64,000 bases of DNA. It comes from Granulicella aggregans (GTDB lineage Bacteria; Acidobacteriota; Terriglobia; Terriglobales; Acidobacteriaceae). The stretch lies in contig NZ_JACHIP010000004.1 of NCBI RefSeq assembly GCF_014203275.1, positions 310,001 to 374,000 of the forward strand, given 5' to 3'. The notes under the pieces were generated by a model. The model was not told the origin of the DNA. It saw only the letters and a program-made list of their open reading frames with translations, and ran no database searches. This document shows positions 28,061 through 36,714 of this stretch, piece by piece; the first letter of the stretch is position 1, and the number at the start of each line of letters is the position of its first letter. The translations under genes were made by a program, and so were the position numbers.

Positions 28061-30472
28061 ATGCGTAGACGGGAATTCCTCAAGACCTCAGCCACAGTCG
28101 CAGCCGCAACCACGCTCCCTGCAGTCGCCTTCGCCGCGCCTGCATCGATGGAGAACCCACGTACCGTTCTCCCTATCAACCGGAATTGGCGCTATCACCC
28201 GACCAAGGTCAGCGGTGCCGATGCCCCGAGCTTCGACGACTCGAAGTTCGAGCGTATCGTAATTCCCCATACGAACGTGAAGATGCCGTGGCATAACTTC
28301 GACGACAAGATGTACGAGTTCGTCTCGACGTATCGCCGTCGCTTCAAGACTCCCGCCGCTGCCAAAGGCAAGCGAGTCTTCATTGACTTCGAAGGCGCTA
28401 TGACGGCGTCGACGGTCTACATCAACGGCCACAACCTCGGCGAATATAAGGGCGGCTTTACGCCGTTCTCGTTCGAGTTGACGAAGTATCTGAAGGCCGA
28501 GGGCGAGAACGTTCTGGTCGTGCATCTCGACTCGACCGAACGCGCCGATATTCCGCCGTTCGGATATGAGATCGACTACATGACCTTTGGCGGCATCTAC
28601 CGCGAGGTCTCGCTACGAATCGTCTCGCCGACCTACATCGACAACATCTTTGCCGCGCCGAAGAACGTTCTCAGCTCGTCACCGTTCGTCGATGTCGATT
28701 GCTTCATCGCCGCTGAATCCGCTGACGGCTCGTATTCGCTCGTCGTCAAGCTGAGCGATGCGGACGGTAAAGAGATTGCGCGGCAGGAGCAGACGATTGC
28801 GCTGAACACTGCGGCTGATCCTTCTGCTGCGAAAGACCCCGAGACATCGGCCTCTCCTTACGCGAGCACGCAGACGACGACTGATCCGGCCAAGCACACT
28901 ATCACGTTGAAGGACCTCAAGAGCATCAAGCTCTGGGATATTCAGGACCCCAATCTCTATACCGTGCATGTGCTGTTGCTGAAGGATGGCAAAGTCATCG
29001 ATGTAGACTCGCGCCGCATCGGCTTCCGCGAGGCTATGTTTACCGATGGTGGGTTCTCGCTGAATGGAAAGATCGTCAAGCTACGCGGCCTTGACCGTCA
29101 CCAGACCTTCCCTTTTGTTGGTCAGGCCATGCCTGCACGCGTACAGAAGAGGGACGCCGACATCCTGCGCAAGGGGCTGCATTGCAACCTCGTACGCACT
29201 TCTCACTACCCGCAATCACGCCACTTTCTCGACCGTTGCGATGAGATAGGGCTGCTAGTCCTCGAAGAGATTCCAGGCTGGCAGCACATTGGGCCTGAGC
29301 CATGGAAGTTGGTTGCCATCGACAACGTTGGCCGCATGGTGCGCCGCGACTGGAACCATCCGTCGATTATCCTGTGGGGCGTTCGCATCAACGAGTCGAA
29401 GGACGATCACGACTTCTACATTCGCACTAATGCCTTCGCGCATGCGCTCGACACGACGCGCCAGACCGGCGGCATCCGCTACTTCCAGGAGTCTGAGTTC
29501 CTTGAAGATGTCTTCACGATGAATGACTTCGGCTTCCCGCTGAAGAAGCCGGTTCACGGGAAGTATCTAAACACGGAGTTCGTGGGCCACACCTATCCGA
29601 CGAAGACGACCGACGATGACGAGCGTCAGCGTGAACATACGCTGCGCCATGCCCGCATTCACAATCAGCTTGCGTCGGACCCGCAGTATGCAGGCGGAAT
29701 TGGCTGGTGCGCCTTCGACTACAACACGCACGCGAACTTTGGTGCGGGCGATCGTCTCTGCTATCACGGCGTCATCGACATCTTCCGTGAGAACAAGCCG
29801 GCTGCGGGCTTCTACAAGTCGCAGTGCGATCCGGCTGAGGAGATCGTTCTTGAGCCCGCGTTTCACTGGGCCAACAGTGATGAGTCCGTCGGCTTCAGCG
29901 AGATGGTCGTCTGCTCCAACTGCGAACACCTGAAGTTCTTCATACGCGAGTCAGGTAACACCACGGCTGAGTGGAAGCTCGCAGCGGAGGCCGATCCGGA
30001 TCGTAAGGAGTTCGAGCACCTGAAGTACGCGCCGTTCGTACTCAAGAAGGACGAGATCGACTTCAAGAAGATTGACCTGTTCTGGGGCGACCTGCGCATC
30101 GATGGCTTTATCGGCGGCAAGCAGGTGATCTCGAAGTCGCTCTCGGGCGATGGAGCGAACAAGAAGTTCACGCTGCTGCCTGACGATGAATCGCTCATGG
30201 CCGATGGGGCGGACACCACACGTGTGGTTCTTCGTGTGACCGACGAGTTCGATGCGATCCGCACTTACGCTGACGACCCGATCGAGTTCACGCTGGAAGG
30301 CCCAGGCGAACTGATTGGCGAAAATCCGTTCTCGCTCGTTGGTGGAACAGGTGCTGTGTGGGTGCGTGCGAAGGAGGTGGCAGGTACTGTCAAGCTCACG
30401 GCAAAGCATCCGCGGCTGGGCTCGAAAAGCGTCAGTTTCAAGCTCTCCTCAGTGCCTGCTGAGACCGTGTAA
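28061..30472 (+). CDS. Tat-exported GH2 glycosidase (beta-galactosidase-like)
   Basis: 803 residues starting MRRREFLKTSATVAAATTL, a twin-arginine signal. The GH2 layout is clear: sugar-binding jelly-roll (FIDFEGAMTASTVYINGHNL), immunoglobulin-like domain, and TIM barrel (KLRGLDRHQTFPFVGQAMP, CNLVRTSHYPQSRHFLDRCD, LLVLEEIPGWQHI). The usual acid/base NE appears in IILWGVRINESKDD, and YLNTEFVGHTYPT holds a nucleophile candidate. C-terminal beta-domains follow. It sits 44 bases after the GH42 gene and is likely co-transcribed; the pair would remove galactosyl units in the periplasm. Confidence 0.9.
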   Translation: MRRREFLKTSATVAAATTLPAVAFAAPASMENPRTVLPINRNWRYHPTKVSGADAPSFDDSKFERIVIPHTNVKMPWHNFDDKMYEFVSTYRRRFKTPAAAKGKRVFIDFEGAMTASTVYINGHNLGEYKGGFTPFSFELTKYLKAEGENVLVVHLDSTERADIPPFGYEIDYMTFGGIYREVSLRIVSPTYIDNIFAAPKNVLSSSPFVDVDCFIAAESADGSYSLVVKLSDADGKEIARQEQTIALNTAADPSAAKDPETSASPYASTQTTTDPAKHTITLKDLKSIKLWDIQDPNLYTVHVLLLKDGKVIDVDSRRIGFREAMFTDGGFSLNGKIVKLRGLDRHQTFPFVGQAMPARVQKRDADILRKGLHCNLVRTSHYPQSRHFLDRCDEIGLLVLEEIPGWQHIGPEPWKLVAIDNVGRMVRRDWNHPSIILWGVRINESKDDHDFYIRTNAFAHALDTTRQTGGIRYFQESEFLEDVFTMNDFGFPLKKPVHGKYLNTEFVGHTYPTKTTDDDERQREHTLRHARIHNQLASDPQYAGGIGWCAFDYNTHANFGAGDRLCYHGVIDIFRENKPAAGFYKSQCDPAEEIVLEPAFHWANSDESVGFSEMVVCSNCEHLKFFIRESGNTTAEWKLAAEADPDRKEFEHLKYAPFVLKKDEIDFKKIDLFWGDLRIDGFIGGKQVISKSLSGDGANKKFTLLPDDESLMADGADTTRVVLRVTDEFDAIRTYADDPIEFTLEGPGELIGENPFSLVGGTGAVWVRAKEVAGTVKLTAKHPRLGSKSVSFKLSSVPAETV

Positions 30473-30493
30473 GCTTGTCCGGACGTTTTCTAT

Positions 30494-30524
30494 GGGCGTC
30501 TGCCGGTACCTCCGGCCGACGCCC
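30494..30524 (+). terminator. Hairpin between the GH2 and DUF5054 genes
   Basis: A 7-bp stem GGGCGTC/GACGCCC (30494-30500 with 30518-30524) with an inner CCGG/CCGG pairing follows the GH2 stop by 21 bases. Only a weak T run follows, so partial termination or attenuation is more likely than a full stop. Confidence 0.5.
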
Positions 30525-30547
30525 TTACTGTTTGCCGAGGTGTTTCC

Positions 30548-32635
30548 ATGCAACGCCGCCATGTCTTGAAGCTTGCCACGCTCGCAGCCGCTGCGGGCAG
30601 TTCACGGTCGCGTCTCTTCGCATCTGCCGCTCCGGATACAACACCTGTCAAGCGCGTTCTCATCGTCTTTAAGTGCCATCTCGATGTCGGGTTCACGCAG
30701 ACGCAGGCGCAGGTGATGCGGAAGTACTTCGATGAGTACTATCCGGCTGCTATGGCGCGGGCTGCGGAGATGCGCGCGGCTGGCTCCGATCGCTACATCT
30801 GGACCACTGGATCGTGGCTGCTGTACGAGTATCTCGACCAGGCCACGCCCGCGCAACGTAAAGCGATGGAAGCTGCGATTCATGCGGGCGATATCACCTG
30901 GCATGCGCTGCCGTTCAGTTGGCAGACGGAGATGCTTGACCGTTCGATGATCGCGGGCGCGCTGGGTCTCTCTGCCGATCTCGATGCACGCTTTGGTCGC
31001 AAGACGATCGGAGCGAAGATGACCGATGTGCCGGGACATACGCGTGGCATCATCGCTCCGCTACAGGCTGCTGGAGTGCGCATGCTTGACATCGGCATCA
31101 ACGCCGCCAGCGTTCCACCGGACGTGCCGGATGCGTTTCTGTGGCGCGATGAAGGGGGCCATTCGCTGGCGATGATCTATCATCGCCACGACTACGGCAG
31201 CGTTATACAGATTCCCGGCTCGGACCTTGCTGTCGCTGTAGAGGTTCGCAACGACAACAGCGGTCCGCACACGATCGAAGAGATCAAAGCCATCTATGCG
31301 AAGCTTCGAGCGCAGTTTCCCGGTGCAAGCGTGGAAGCTTCGACGCTCAGCGATGTTGCCACTGCGATGGAGCCGTTCCGTGCGCAACTGCCCGTGTTTA
31401 CAGGAGAGATCGGCGATACGTGGATCTACGGCATCCCCAGTGATCCGGCGAAGGTTGCGCGATTTCGCGAGGTCGCGCGGTTGCGGCAGCAATGGATCAA
31501 AGAGCGCCACTTTGATGTAGGCGATTCGACTGACCGGCAGCTTCTGCGGCGGCTGCTGCTTGCGGTGGAGCATACATGGGGCACGGACACGAAGAGCTAT
31601 CTCGACAACGATCACTATCGTCCGGCAGACCTCGCCGCGGTCATCGATCAGCCAGCTTATAAGACGATGACGACAAGCTGGCAGGAGAAGCGAGACGATA
31701 TCGATCTTGGTATTGCTGCGTTGCCTGCAGATCTACGCGAACAGGCTGCCGCGCGATTGAAAGAGATTGCTGTAAGCGTACCTGCGAGCGATGGACTGAA
31801 GCCGCTCGAACTCACGAACAAGATCGAAGCCAAACACTTCACGCTGCAGATCGATCCGGAGAGCGGTGCAATCACCAGCCTCGTTGCGCATGGGGCTAAG
31901 CATGATTGGGCCTCTACTGAAGCGCCGATGGCGCTGCTGACTTACCAAACGCTTTCGGCGGCGGAGTTCGCGGACTATCTCGACCGCTATGTGCAGATCA
32001 AGGCGGACTGGGCTCCGCGCGATTTCGGCAAACCGAATATCGAGCACTTCAACGCAGTATCGCAGGAGTGGCACCCGAAGCTTGTCGGCTCTTTCTCGTC
32101 GCACGATAGAGACGGAGTGCGCATCGTGCTTCACATGCAGATCGCTGACGACAAGGCAACGGCCCTAGGTAGCGTGGCGTGGCCGGCGGAGTTCTACATG
32201 GAGCTCACGTTGCCTGACCGTGAGCCAACGATTGATGTTCGTTTGACCACGATAAACAAGGCTGCGAATCGCATGCCGGAGGCGCTGTGGTTCACCTTCA
32301 ACCTGCCTGCGGATCAGCCGCTTCAATGCTGCTTGAACAAGGTCGGTGAGGATGTCTCCTCTTCCGATGTTGTGAGCGGCGGTGGCCGTGCCATGCACGC
32401 GGTGAATGGGCCCATCAGGCTGCGGCAAGGGAGCGGTCAGAGTCTGGAGATCACCAGCCATGATGCCCCGGTGGTCGCGCTGGGCACGCGCTCGCCGCTG
32501 AACTTCTCGCGGCAGCTCCCCAGTCTGCGCCAGGGAGTTCACGTTTGCCTCTTCAATAACGCCTGGGGCACGAACTATCCGCAGTGGGCTTCGGGCGACT
32601 GGCTCTACCGGTTTACGCTCCGTGCAAATGCTTAG
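30548..32635 (+). CDS. Tat-exported DUF5054 / GH38-like glycosidase
   Basis: 695 residues beginning MQRRHVLKLATLAAAAGS, with an RR-type export signal. The mature N-terminus VLIVFKCHLDVGFTQTQAQV matches the GH38/DUF5054 fold, where the His-x-Asp pair binds the catalytic zinc. Later GH38-like positions appear in TTGSWLLYEYLD, TDVPGHTRGIIAPL and the strand-rich C-terminal half (IEAKHFTLQIDPESGAITSL). The typical GH38 nucleophile region (QIDPFG) is replaced by TDVPGH, so it may not be an alpha-mannosidase. The location after GH35, GH42 and GH2 genes supports polysaccharide side-chain removal. Confidence 0.75.
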   Translation: MQRRHVLKLATLAAAAGSSRSRLFASAAPDTTPVKRVLIVFKCHLDVGFTQTQAQVMRKYFDEYYPAAMARAAEMRAAGSDRYIWTTGSWLLYEYLDQATPAQRKAMEAAIHAGDITWHALPFSWQTEMLDRSMIAGALGLSADLDARFGRKTIGAKMTDVPGHTRGIIAPLQAAGVRMLDIGINAASVPPDVPDAFLWRDEGGHSLAMIYHRHDYGSVIQIPGSDLAVAVEVRNDNSGPHTIEEIKAIYAKLRAQFPGASVEASTLSDVATAMEPFRAQLPVFTGEIGDTWIYGIPSDPAKVARFREVARLRQQWIKERHFDVGDSTDRQLLRRLLLAVEHTWGTDTKSYLDNDHYRPADLAAVIDQPAYKTMTTSWQEKRDDIDLGIAALPADLREQAAARLKEIAVSVPASDGLKPLELTNKIEAKHFTLQIDPESGAITSLVAHGAKHDWASTEAPMALLTYQTLSAAEFADYLDRYVQIKADWAPRDFGKPNIEHFNAVSQEWHPKLVGSFSSHDRDGVRIVLHMQIADDKATALGSVAWPAEFYMELTLPDREPTIDVRLTTINKAANRMPEALWFTFNLPADQPLQCCLNKVGEDVSSSDVVSGGGRAMHAVNGPIRLRQGSGQSLEITSHDAPVVALGTRSPLNFSRQLPSLRQGVHVCLFNNAWGTNYPQWASGDWLYRFTLRANA

Positions 32636-32678
32636 CGTCGCGCAGAAGACATAGCTTGTATCGATTGATGCTTGCACG

Positions 32679-32708
32679 CCTCTGGCGGAGCAACCGCAGA
32701 GGTCGTTT
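32679..32708 (+). terminator. Terminator-like hairpin after the glycosidase cluster
   Basis: CCTCTG-g-CGG pairs with CCG-CAGAGG (32679-32688 with 32694-32702, one bulged G) around a 5-base loop, followed by TCGTTTCT. It lies 44 bases after the DUF5054 stop and probably ends the glycosidase transcript. Confidence 0.6.
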
Positions 32709-32798
32709 CTCCATCTTTCACATTGCAACCGAGAGCGTTTGACCTGCAAGAGCGCAGGTTTCGCCCGCGGGAACGAATTTGATTTATGGAGAATCACC

Positions 32799-33311
32799 AT
32801 GAAGAAGTATGCCTTTGTATCGTGCGCCGTTCTGGCCGCAAGCATCTCCGCAACCCTGCTTCCTGTTGCCGCACGCGCGGCAACGGATGACGACAAGAAG
32901 TTTCTCGCAACCGCAGCTCAGTCCGATCAGAACGAGATCGCTCTGAGCAAGCTTGCGTCCGATAAAGCTACCAATCCGGCAGTAAAAGCGTTCGCCGACA
33001 AGATGGTCACAGAACACGAGAAGATGACCAGCGATATGAAGCCTTTCGCTGACTCCTGGGGACTGACCGCTCCACAGGGGCCGGATGCTGACCATCAGAA
33101 GAGTCTGGATAAGCTCAACGGTTTATCCGGCGCTGACTTCGACAAGGAGTATATGAGCGACATGGTCTCGGACCACGCCAAGGCACTGAGCGCGTTCACC
33201 AGCGAGGCGAAGGACACCAAGGACGTGAAGTTTCGCTCGGCTGTGATCAAAGGGAAAACCGCTGTCGCGGCGCACAAGAACATGGCCTACGACTTGAAGA
33301 AGAAGCTTTAG
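32799..33311 (+). CDS. DUF4142 ferritin-like periplasmic protein
   Basis: 170 residues from ATG 32799 with GGAGA upstream. Sec signal MKKYAFVSCAVLAASISATLL. The mature domain has the DUF4142 helix pattern: KKFLATAAQSDQNEIALSKL, VKAFADKMVTEHEKMTSDMK and MVSDHAKALSAFTSEA, a four-helix ferritin-like bundle whose function is not established; such proteins are often stress-induced. It is monocistronic and shares a bidirectional terminator with araB. Confidence 0.9.
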   Translation: MKKYAFVSCAVLAASISATLLPVAARAATDDDKKFLATAAQSDQNEIALSKLASDKATNPAVKAFADKMVTEHEKMTSDMKPFADSWGLTAPQGPDADHQKSLDKLNGLSGADFDKEYMSDMVSDHAKALSAFTSEAKDTKDVKFRSAVIKGKTAVAAHKNMAYDLKKKL

Positions 33312-33350
33312 TCTTAGTCGTAAATGAGCAACGAAAAACAGTAAGCAACG

Positions 33351-33379
33351 AAAAGCCCTCCGACAATGGAGGGCTTTTT
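33351..33379. terminator. Bidirectional terminator between DUF4142 and ribulokinase genes
   Basis: An 11-bp stem (33351-33361 with 33368-33378) with a 6-base loop, T-rich on both strands, separates the two convergent genes. Confidence 0.9.
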
Positions 33380-33398
33380 CCTGATGCAACGAAATACT

Positions 33399-34976
33399 CT
33401 AGGCTCTGGATGCTGCCGCGATACGGCGAAGCTCCGGAAGAATCTTGCCAAGTGGCAGGGCTTCCGCATTGGGCGTGCCGAGAGCGAAGTAGGCGGAGCG
33501 GTAAAGCTGGTAAAGCTGCTCGTAGACTGCGACGGCTCCGGGCTGCGGCGAGTAGGTCTTGAAGGGGAGGCAGATCTTCTCCTGTGCAGCCTGAACTGAC
33601 GGGAAGACGCCGGCTGACAACAGCGCGAAGATGCCTGACCCGAGGCTGGTGGGCGTTCCATCCGGAACCAGCACGGGCTTGCCGAGGACGTCTGCGTAGA
33701 TCTGGTTCAGCACGAGATTGTTTTGCGGGATGCCTCCTGCGTTGATGACTCGCTCGACGGGTACACCGTGCTCGGCCATGCGCTCGAGGATGATGCGGGT
33801 GTGGAAGGCGGTGCCTTCAATGGCCGCGTAAAGCTCATCCTGCGCGGTGGTCAGCAGGTTCCAGCCGAAGGTGACGCCGCCAAGCTCGGGGTTCACGAGC
33901 ACGGTGCGGTCGCCGTTGTCCCAACTCAGGCGGAGCAGACCGGTCTGGCCTGCCCTATAAGTCTCGAGACCCTGTGCGAGCTCGCGGACCTTCACGCCTG
34001 CGCGCTTTGCGATGGCTTCGAAGATGTCGCCGGTGGCGGAGAGTCCCGCTTCGATGCCGGTAAGCGCAGGGTCGACGCTGCCGGGAACGACACCGCAGAC
34101 GCCGGGCACAAGCTCCGCAGTCTTCGCCATCGCGATGATGCAAGTGGAGGTGCCGACGACGTTGACCACGTCGCCCTCCTTGCAGCCCGCGCCGATGGCG
34201 TCCCAGTGTGCGTCGAAGGCGCCGACGGGGATGGGAATGCCTGCTTTCAGGCCCATCTCGGTGGCCCAGGGTTCGGAGAGATGGCCGGCGATGTGGTCGG
34301 AGGTGAGGTACTCGCCACCGAGCTTCTCGCGGATGCCATCGAAGAGCGGGTCAAGTTTACTTAAGAACGACTGCGGCGGGAGACCGCCCCATTTCGGGTT
34401 CCACATCCACTTGTGGCCCATGGCGCAGATGCTGCGCTTGACCAGCTTCGGATCGGTGACGCCGGTGAGCGTTGCAGCGACCATGTCGCAGTGTTCGAGC
34501 GCGGTGGCGAACTTGTCGCGCTTGTCGGGATTGTGGCGCAGCCAGTGCAGGAGTTTGGCGAAGCCCCATTCGTGCGAGTAGACGTTGCCGCACCACTCGA
34601 TGGCTTCCAATTTTTCGGAGCGTGCTAGCGAGGTGATGTGGCGTGCCTCTTCGAGCGCCCGGTGGTCGCACCAGAGGTAGTAGTCGTTCAGAGGCTGCAT
34701 CTTCGCGTCGACCGGGATGACGCTGGAGCCGGTGGTGTCGAGAGCGATTGCGGCCACCTGCTGGCCGTCCACGCCGGTCTCTTCGAGGACCTTGCGGGTT
34801 GCTCGGACGAGTGCCTTCATCTGCTCCTCGTGCGACTGGGTGGCGAAGTCGGGGTCTTCGCGCTTCCGGTTCAGCGGATACTCGGACGAGGCCGTCCCCA
34901 GCCGTCCCTTTTCGCTGTCCAGCAGCGTCACCCGTACACTCAAAGTTCCAAAGTCCACACCTGCAACAATCGCCAC
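33399..34976 (-). CDS. araB: Ribulokinase (FGGY family)
   Basis: 525 residues starting at GTG 34976 with GGAGG eight bases upstream. ATP-dependent phosphorylation of L-ribulose to L-ribulose 5-phosphate, cytoplasmic, in L-arabinose breakdown. Features: MAIVAGVDFGTLSVRVTLL (phosphate-binding N-terminus), IALDTTGSSVIPVD, VGAFDAHWDAIGAG and NVVGTSTC in the ATPase core, and VINAGGIPQNNLVLNQIYAD. The length fits the family. No araA, araD or araC-type gene is adjacent. An operator-like palindrome lies at 35024 in its promoter region and resembles the site before the galactosidase cluster. Confidence 0.92.
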   Translation of the reverse strand: MAIVAGVDFGTLSVRVTLLDSEKGRLGTASSEYPLNRKREDPDFATQSHEEQMKALVRATRKVLEETGVDGQQVAAIALDTTGSSVIPVDAKMQPLNDYYLWCDHRALEEARHITSLARSEKLEAIEWCGNVYSHEWGFAKLLHWLRHNPDKRDKFATALEHCDMVAATLTGVTDPKLVKRSICAMGHKWMWNPKWGGLPPQSFLSKLDPLFDGIREKLGGEYLTSDHIAGHLSEPWATEMGLKAGIPIPVGAFDAHWDAIGAGCKEGDVVNVVGTSTCIIAMAKTAELVPGVCGVVPGSVDPALTGIEAGLSATGDIFEAIAKRAGVKVRELAQGLETYRAGQTGLLRLSWDNGDRTVLVNPELGGVTFGWNLLTTAQDELYAAIEGTAFHTRIILERMAEHGVPVERVINAGGIPQNNLVLNQIYADVLGKPVLVPDGTPTSLGSGIFALLSAGVFPSVQAAQEKICLPFKTYSPQPGAVAVYEQLYQLYRSAYFALGTPNAEALPLGKILPELRRIAAASRA

Positions 34977-35365
34977 GTTTGGTTCCTCCGCTCTCTGGCC
35001 GGTCTGGTCTTTGTCCGGCGCGAGTAAGCGTTTACCAAACTATCAGGAACGACGGGCTGTTGCCTATCCTTATCCTCCAATCGCACGCGCAAAGACGAAC
35101 TGCGGAGCTCATTTCTGACATTCCTTGAAGAAGATGTCCATGTGAGCTACAGTTAATTCACTCCGGAGAAATCAGACCCCGCCGTCGCGAACTCCGATTC
35201 CCACCCTACAATTCATTTCTTCAGTGTGAAGACCCTTTCTCCTCCGATTGAAGAAGCTCTCGCAGCATTCGGCCAGTGTTCCGACAGTGTTTTGCCGACT
35301 CCGCTTAAGCAAAGTTCCGATTCTCACGATTCCGCACTCTGATTCTGCATTTCAAGGAGCATTCC
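34977..35365. other. Divergent intergenic region, araB / aminotransferase
   Basis: This 389-base stretch lies between two divergent genes. It contains the LacI-type palindrome at 35024-35035 close to araB. I see no convincing small gene; the short frames in it lack a ribosome site. Confidence 0.45.
35024..35035. promoter_or_regulatory. LacI-type operator-like site upstream of araB
   Basis: GTAAGCGTTTAC, GTAA/TTAC arms around a GCGT centre, 48 bases upstream of the araB start. It differs by one base from the corresponding core before the GH35-like gene (24104-24119). Confidence 0.5.
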
Positions 35366-36586
35366 ATGAATTCCAGCCGACTCAACTCTGGCGTATCACG
35401 CCGTTCGTTCATGCGCTTTGCGGGCGCCGCCGCAGCAGCCATGCCCATCTTCACCGAAGCTCACTTCGCGCAGGCCGCGATGCAGGCTGCTCCTGCGGGC
35501 AAGGCCGCAGCCAAGCCGCGTCGCCGCATGACCTTCCCCGAAGGCGCGGTGCTGATCAACGCGAATGAGAACCCGCTGGGCCCATGTAAAGCGGCATGCG
35601 AAGCCATCGCAGCCATCGCTCACAAGGGTGGCCGTTACGACATCGACGGCGAGACAGCCAAGCTGACCACCACCTTCGCTCAGCAGAACGGCCTCAAAGA
35701 GGACTACATCGCGGTCTACGCTGGCTCTTCCGAGCCGCTGCACTTCACGACTCTCGCGTTCACCTCGCCTACCGCAGGCTTCGTCACCGGCGACCCGTCG
35801 TATGAAGCAGGCATGCGCGCCGCGCAGATCTCCGGCGCGAAGATCTCCAAGGTTCCGCTCACCTCGACCTACGCGCATGACGTGAAGGCGATGGTCGCCG
35901 CGGACCCCAACGCAGGCATCATCTACATCTGCAACCCCAACAACCCGACCGGCACACTCACCTCGAAGGAAGACATCGCCTGGGCAGTAGCCAACAAGCC
36001 GAAGGGCGCGATCGTGCTCGTCGACGAAGCTTATATCCATCTCTCGGATTCGCCTTCGGTGCTCGACATGGTTGCCGCGGACAAGGACGTGATCGTCCTG
36101 CGTACCTTCTCGAAGGTATACGGCATGGCTGGCATCCGCTGCGGCTTCGCAGTAGGCCGTCCCGACCTGCTAAAGAAGCTCGAGGCCTACGGCCAGAACG
36201 CGATGCCCATCACCGGCTCCGCGGCTGCGAACGTCAGCCTGCTCGATGCGGAACTCGTTCCGTCGCGGAAGAAGATCATCGGCGACATCCGCAACGATAC
36301 CTTCGACTTCCTTACAAAGAACAACTACAAGTTCATTCCGTCGCAGTCGAACTGCTTCATGATCGACACCGGTCGCAACGGACGCGAAGTCATCACGGCG
36401 ATGCAGGCGAAGAACGTCTTCATCGGGCGCACCTGGCCGATCTGGCCGAACATGGTCCGCGTCACCGTGGGCAGCGCCGACGACATGGCGAAGTTCAAGG
36501 TCGCGTTCAAAGAAGTCATGGATAAGCCGGCGACTGCCGGACTCCACAATCCTTTCGAAGGCAACGGCCTGCCCGACCTCGCGTAG
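35366..36586 (+). CDS. Tat-exported HisC-like PLP aminotransferase
   Basis: 406 residues from ATG 35366 (AAGGAG upstream). The N-terminus SRRSFMRFAGAAAAAMPIFT is a twin-arginine signal followed by an Ala-rich linker. The enzyme is a class I/II aminotransferase closest to histidinol-phosphate aminotransferase: INANENPLGPCKAACEAI, NPNNPTGTLTS, the VDEAYIHL Asp/Tyr contacts and RTFSKVYGMAGIRCGF, with the Schiff-base Lys. HisC and its relatives are cytoplasmic; export of a pre-folded PLP enzyme through Tat is unusual. It is followed by the exported M19 dipeptidase, so periplasmic amino acid or dipeptide turnover is a plausible context. Confidence 0.88.
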   Translation: MNSSRLNSGVSRRSFMRFAGAAAAAMPIFTEAHFAQAAMQAAPAGKAAAKPRRRMTFPEGAVLINANENPLGPCKAACEAIAAIAHKGGRYDIDGETAKLTTTFAQQNGLKEDYIAVYAGSSEPLHFTTLAFTSPTAGFVTGDPSYEAGMRAAQISGAKISKVPLTSTYAHDVKAMVAADPNAGIIYICNPNNPTGTLTSKEDIAWAVANKPKGAIVLVDEAYIHLSDSPSVLDMVAADKDVIVLRTFSKVYGMAGIRCGFAVGRPDLLKKLEAYGQNAMPITGSAAANVSLLDAELVPSRKKIIGDIRNDTFDFLTKNNYKFIPSQSNCFMIDTGRNGREVITAMQAKNVFIGRTWPIWPNMVRVTVGSADDMAKFKVAFKEVMDKPATAGLHNPFEGNGLPDLA

Positions 36587-36592
36587 ATCCAC

Positions 36593-36633
36593 AAACGCGG
36601 TGCCCCCACATCTCGATTCTGAGACGTGGGATT
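36593..36633 (+). repeat. Dispersed palindromic repeat, copy 1
   Basis: Matches the copy at 52827-52867 almost base for base: AAACGCGG, a TGCCCC-A motif, TCTCGATTCTGAGA as an inner palindrome and CGTGGGATT. The CCCACATCTC/GAGACGTGGG arms form an imperfect stem. It lies six bases after the aminotransferase stop. Confidence 0.75.
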
Positions 36634-36647
36634 CCACCAATCTCCAT

Positions 36648-36680
36648 CGATGCCCCGGCCTTCACGCAGCCGGGGCATCG
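36648..36680 (+). terminator. GC-rich hairpin after the aminotransferase
   Basis: A perfect 12-bp stem (36648-36659 with 36669-36680), 9-base loop, without a clear T run. It may terminate or protect the aminotransferase transcript; the dipeptidase begins 35 bases later. Confidence 0.5.
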
Positions 36681-36714
36681 GCGTTATCCACTACAAGTAC
36701 GAAAGGGAACCGCC

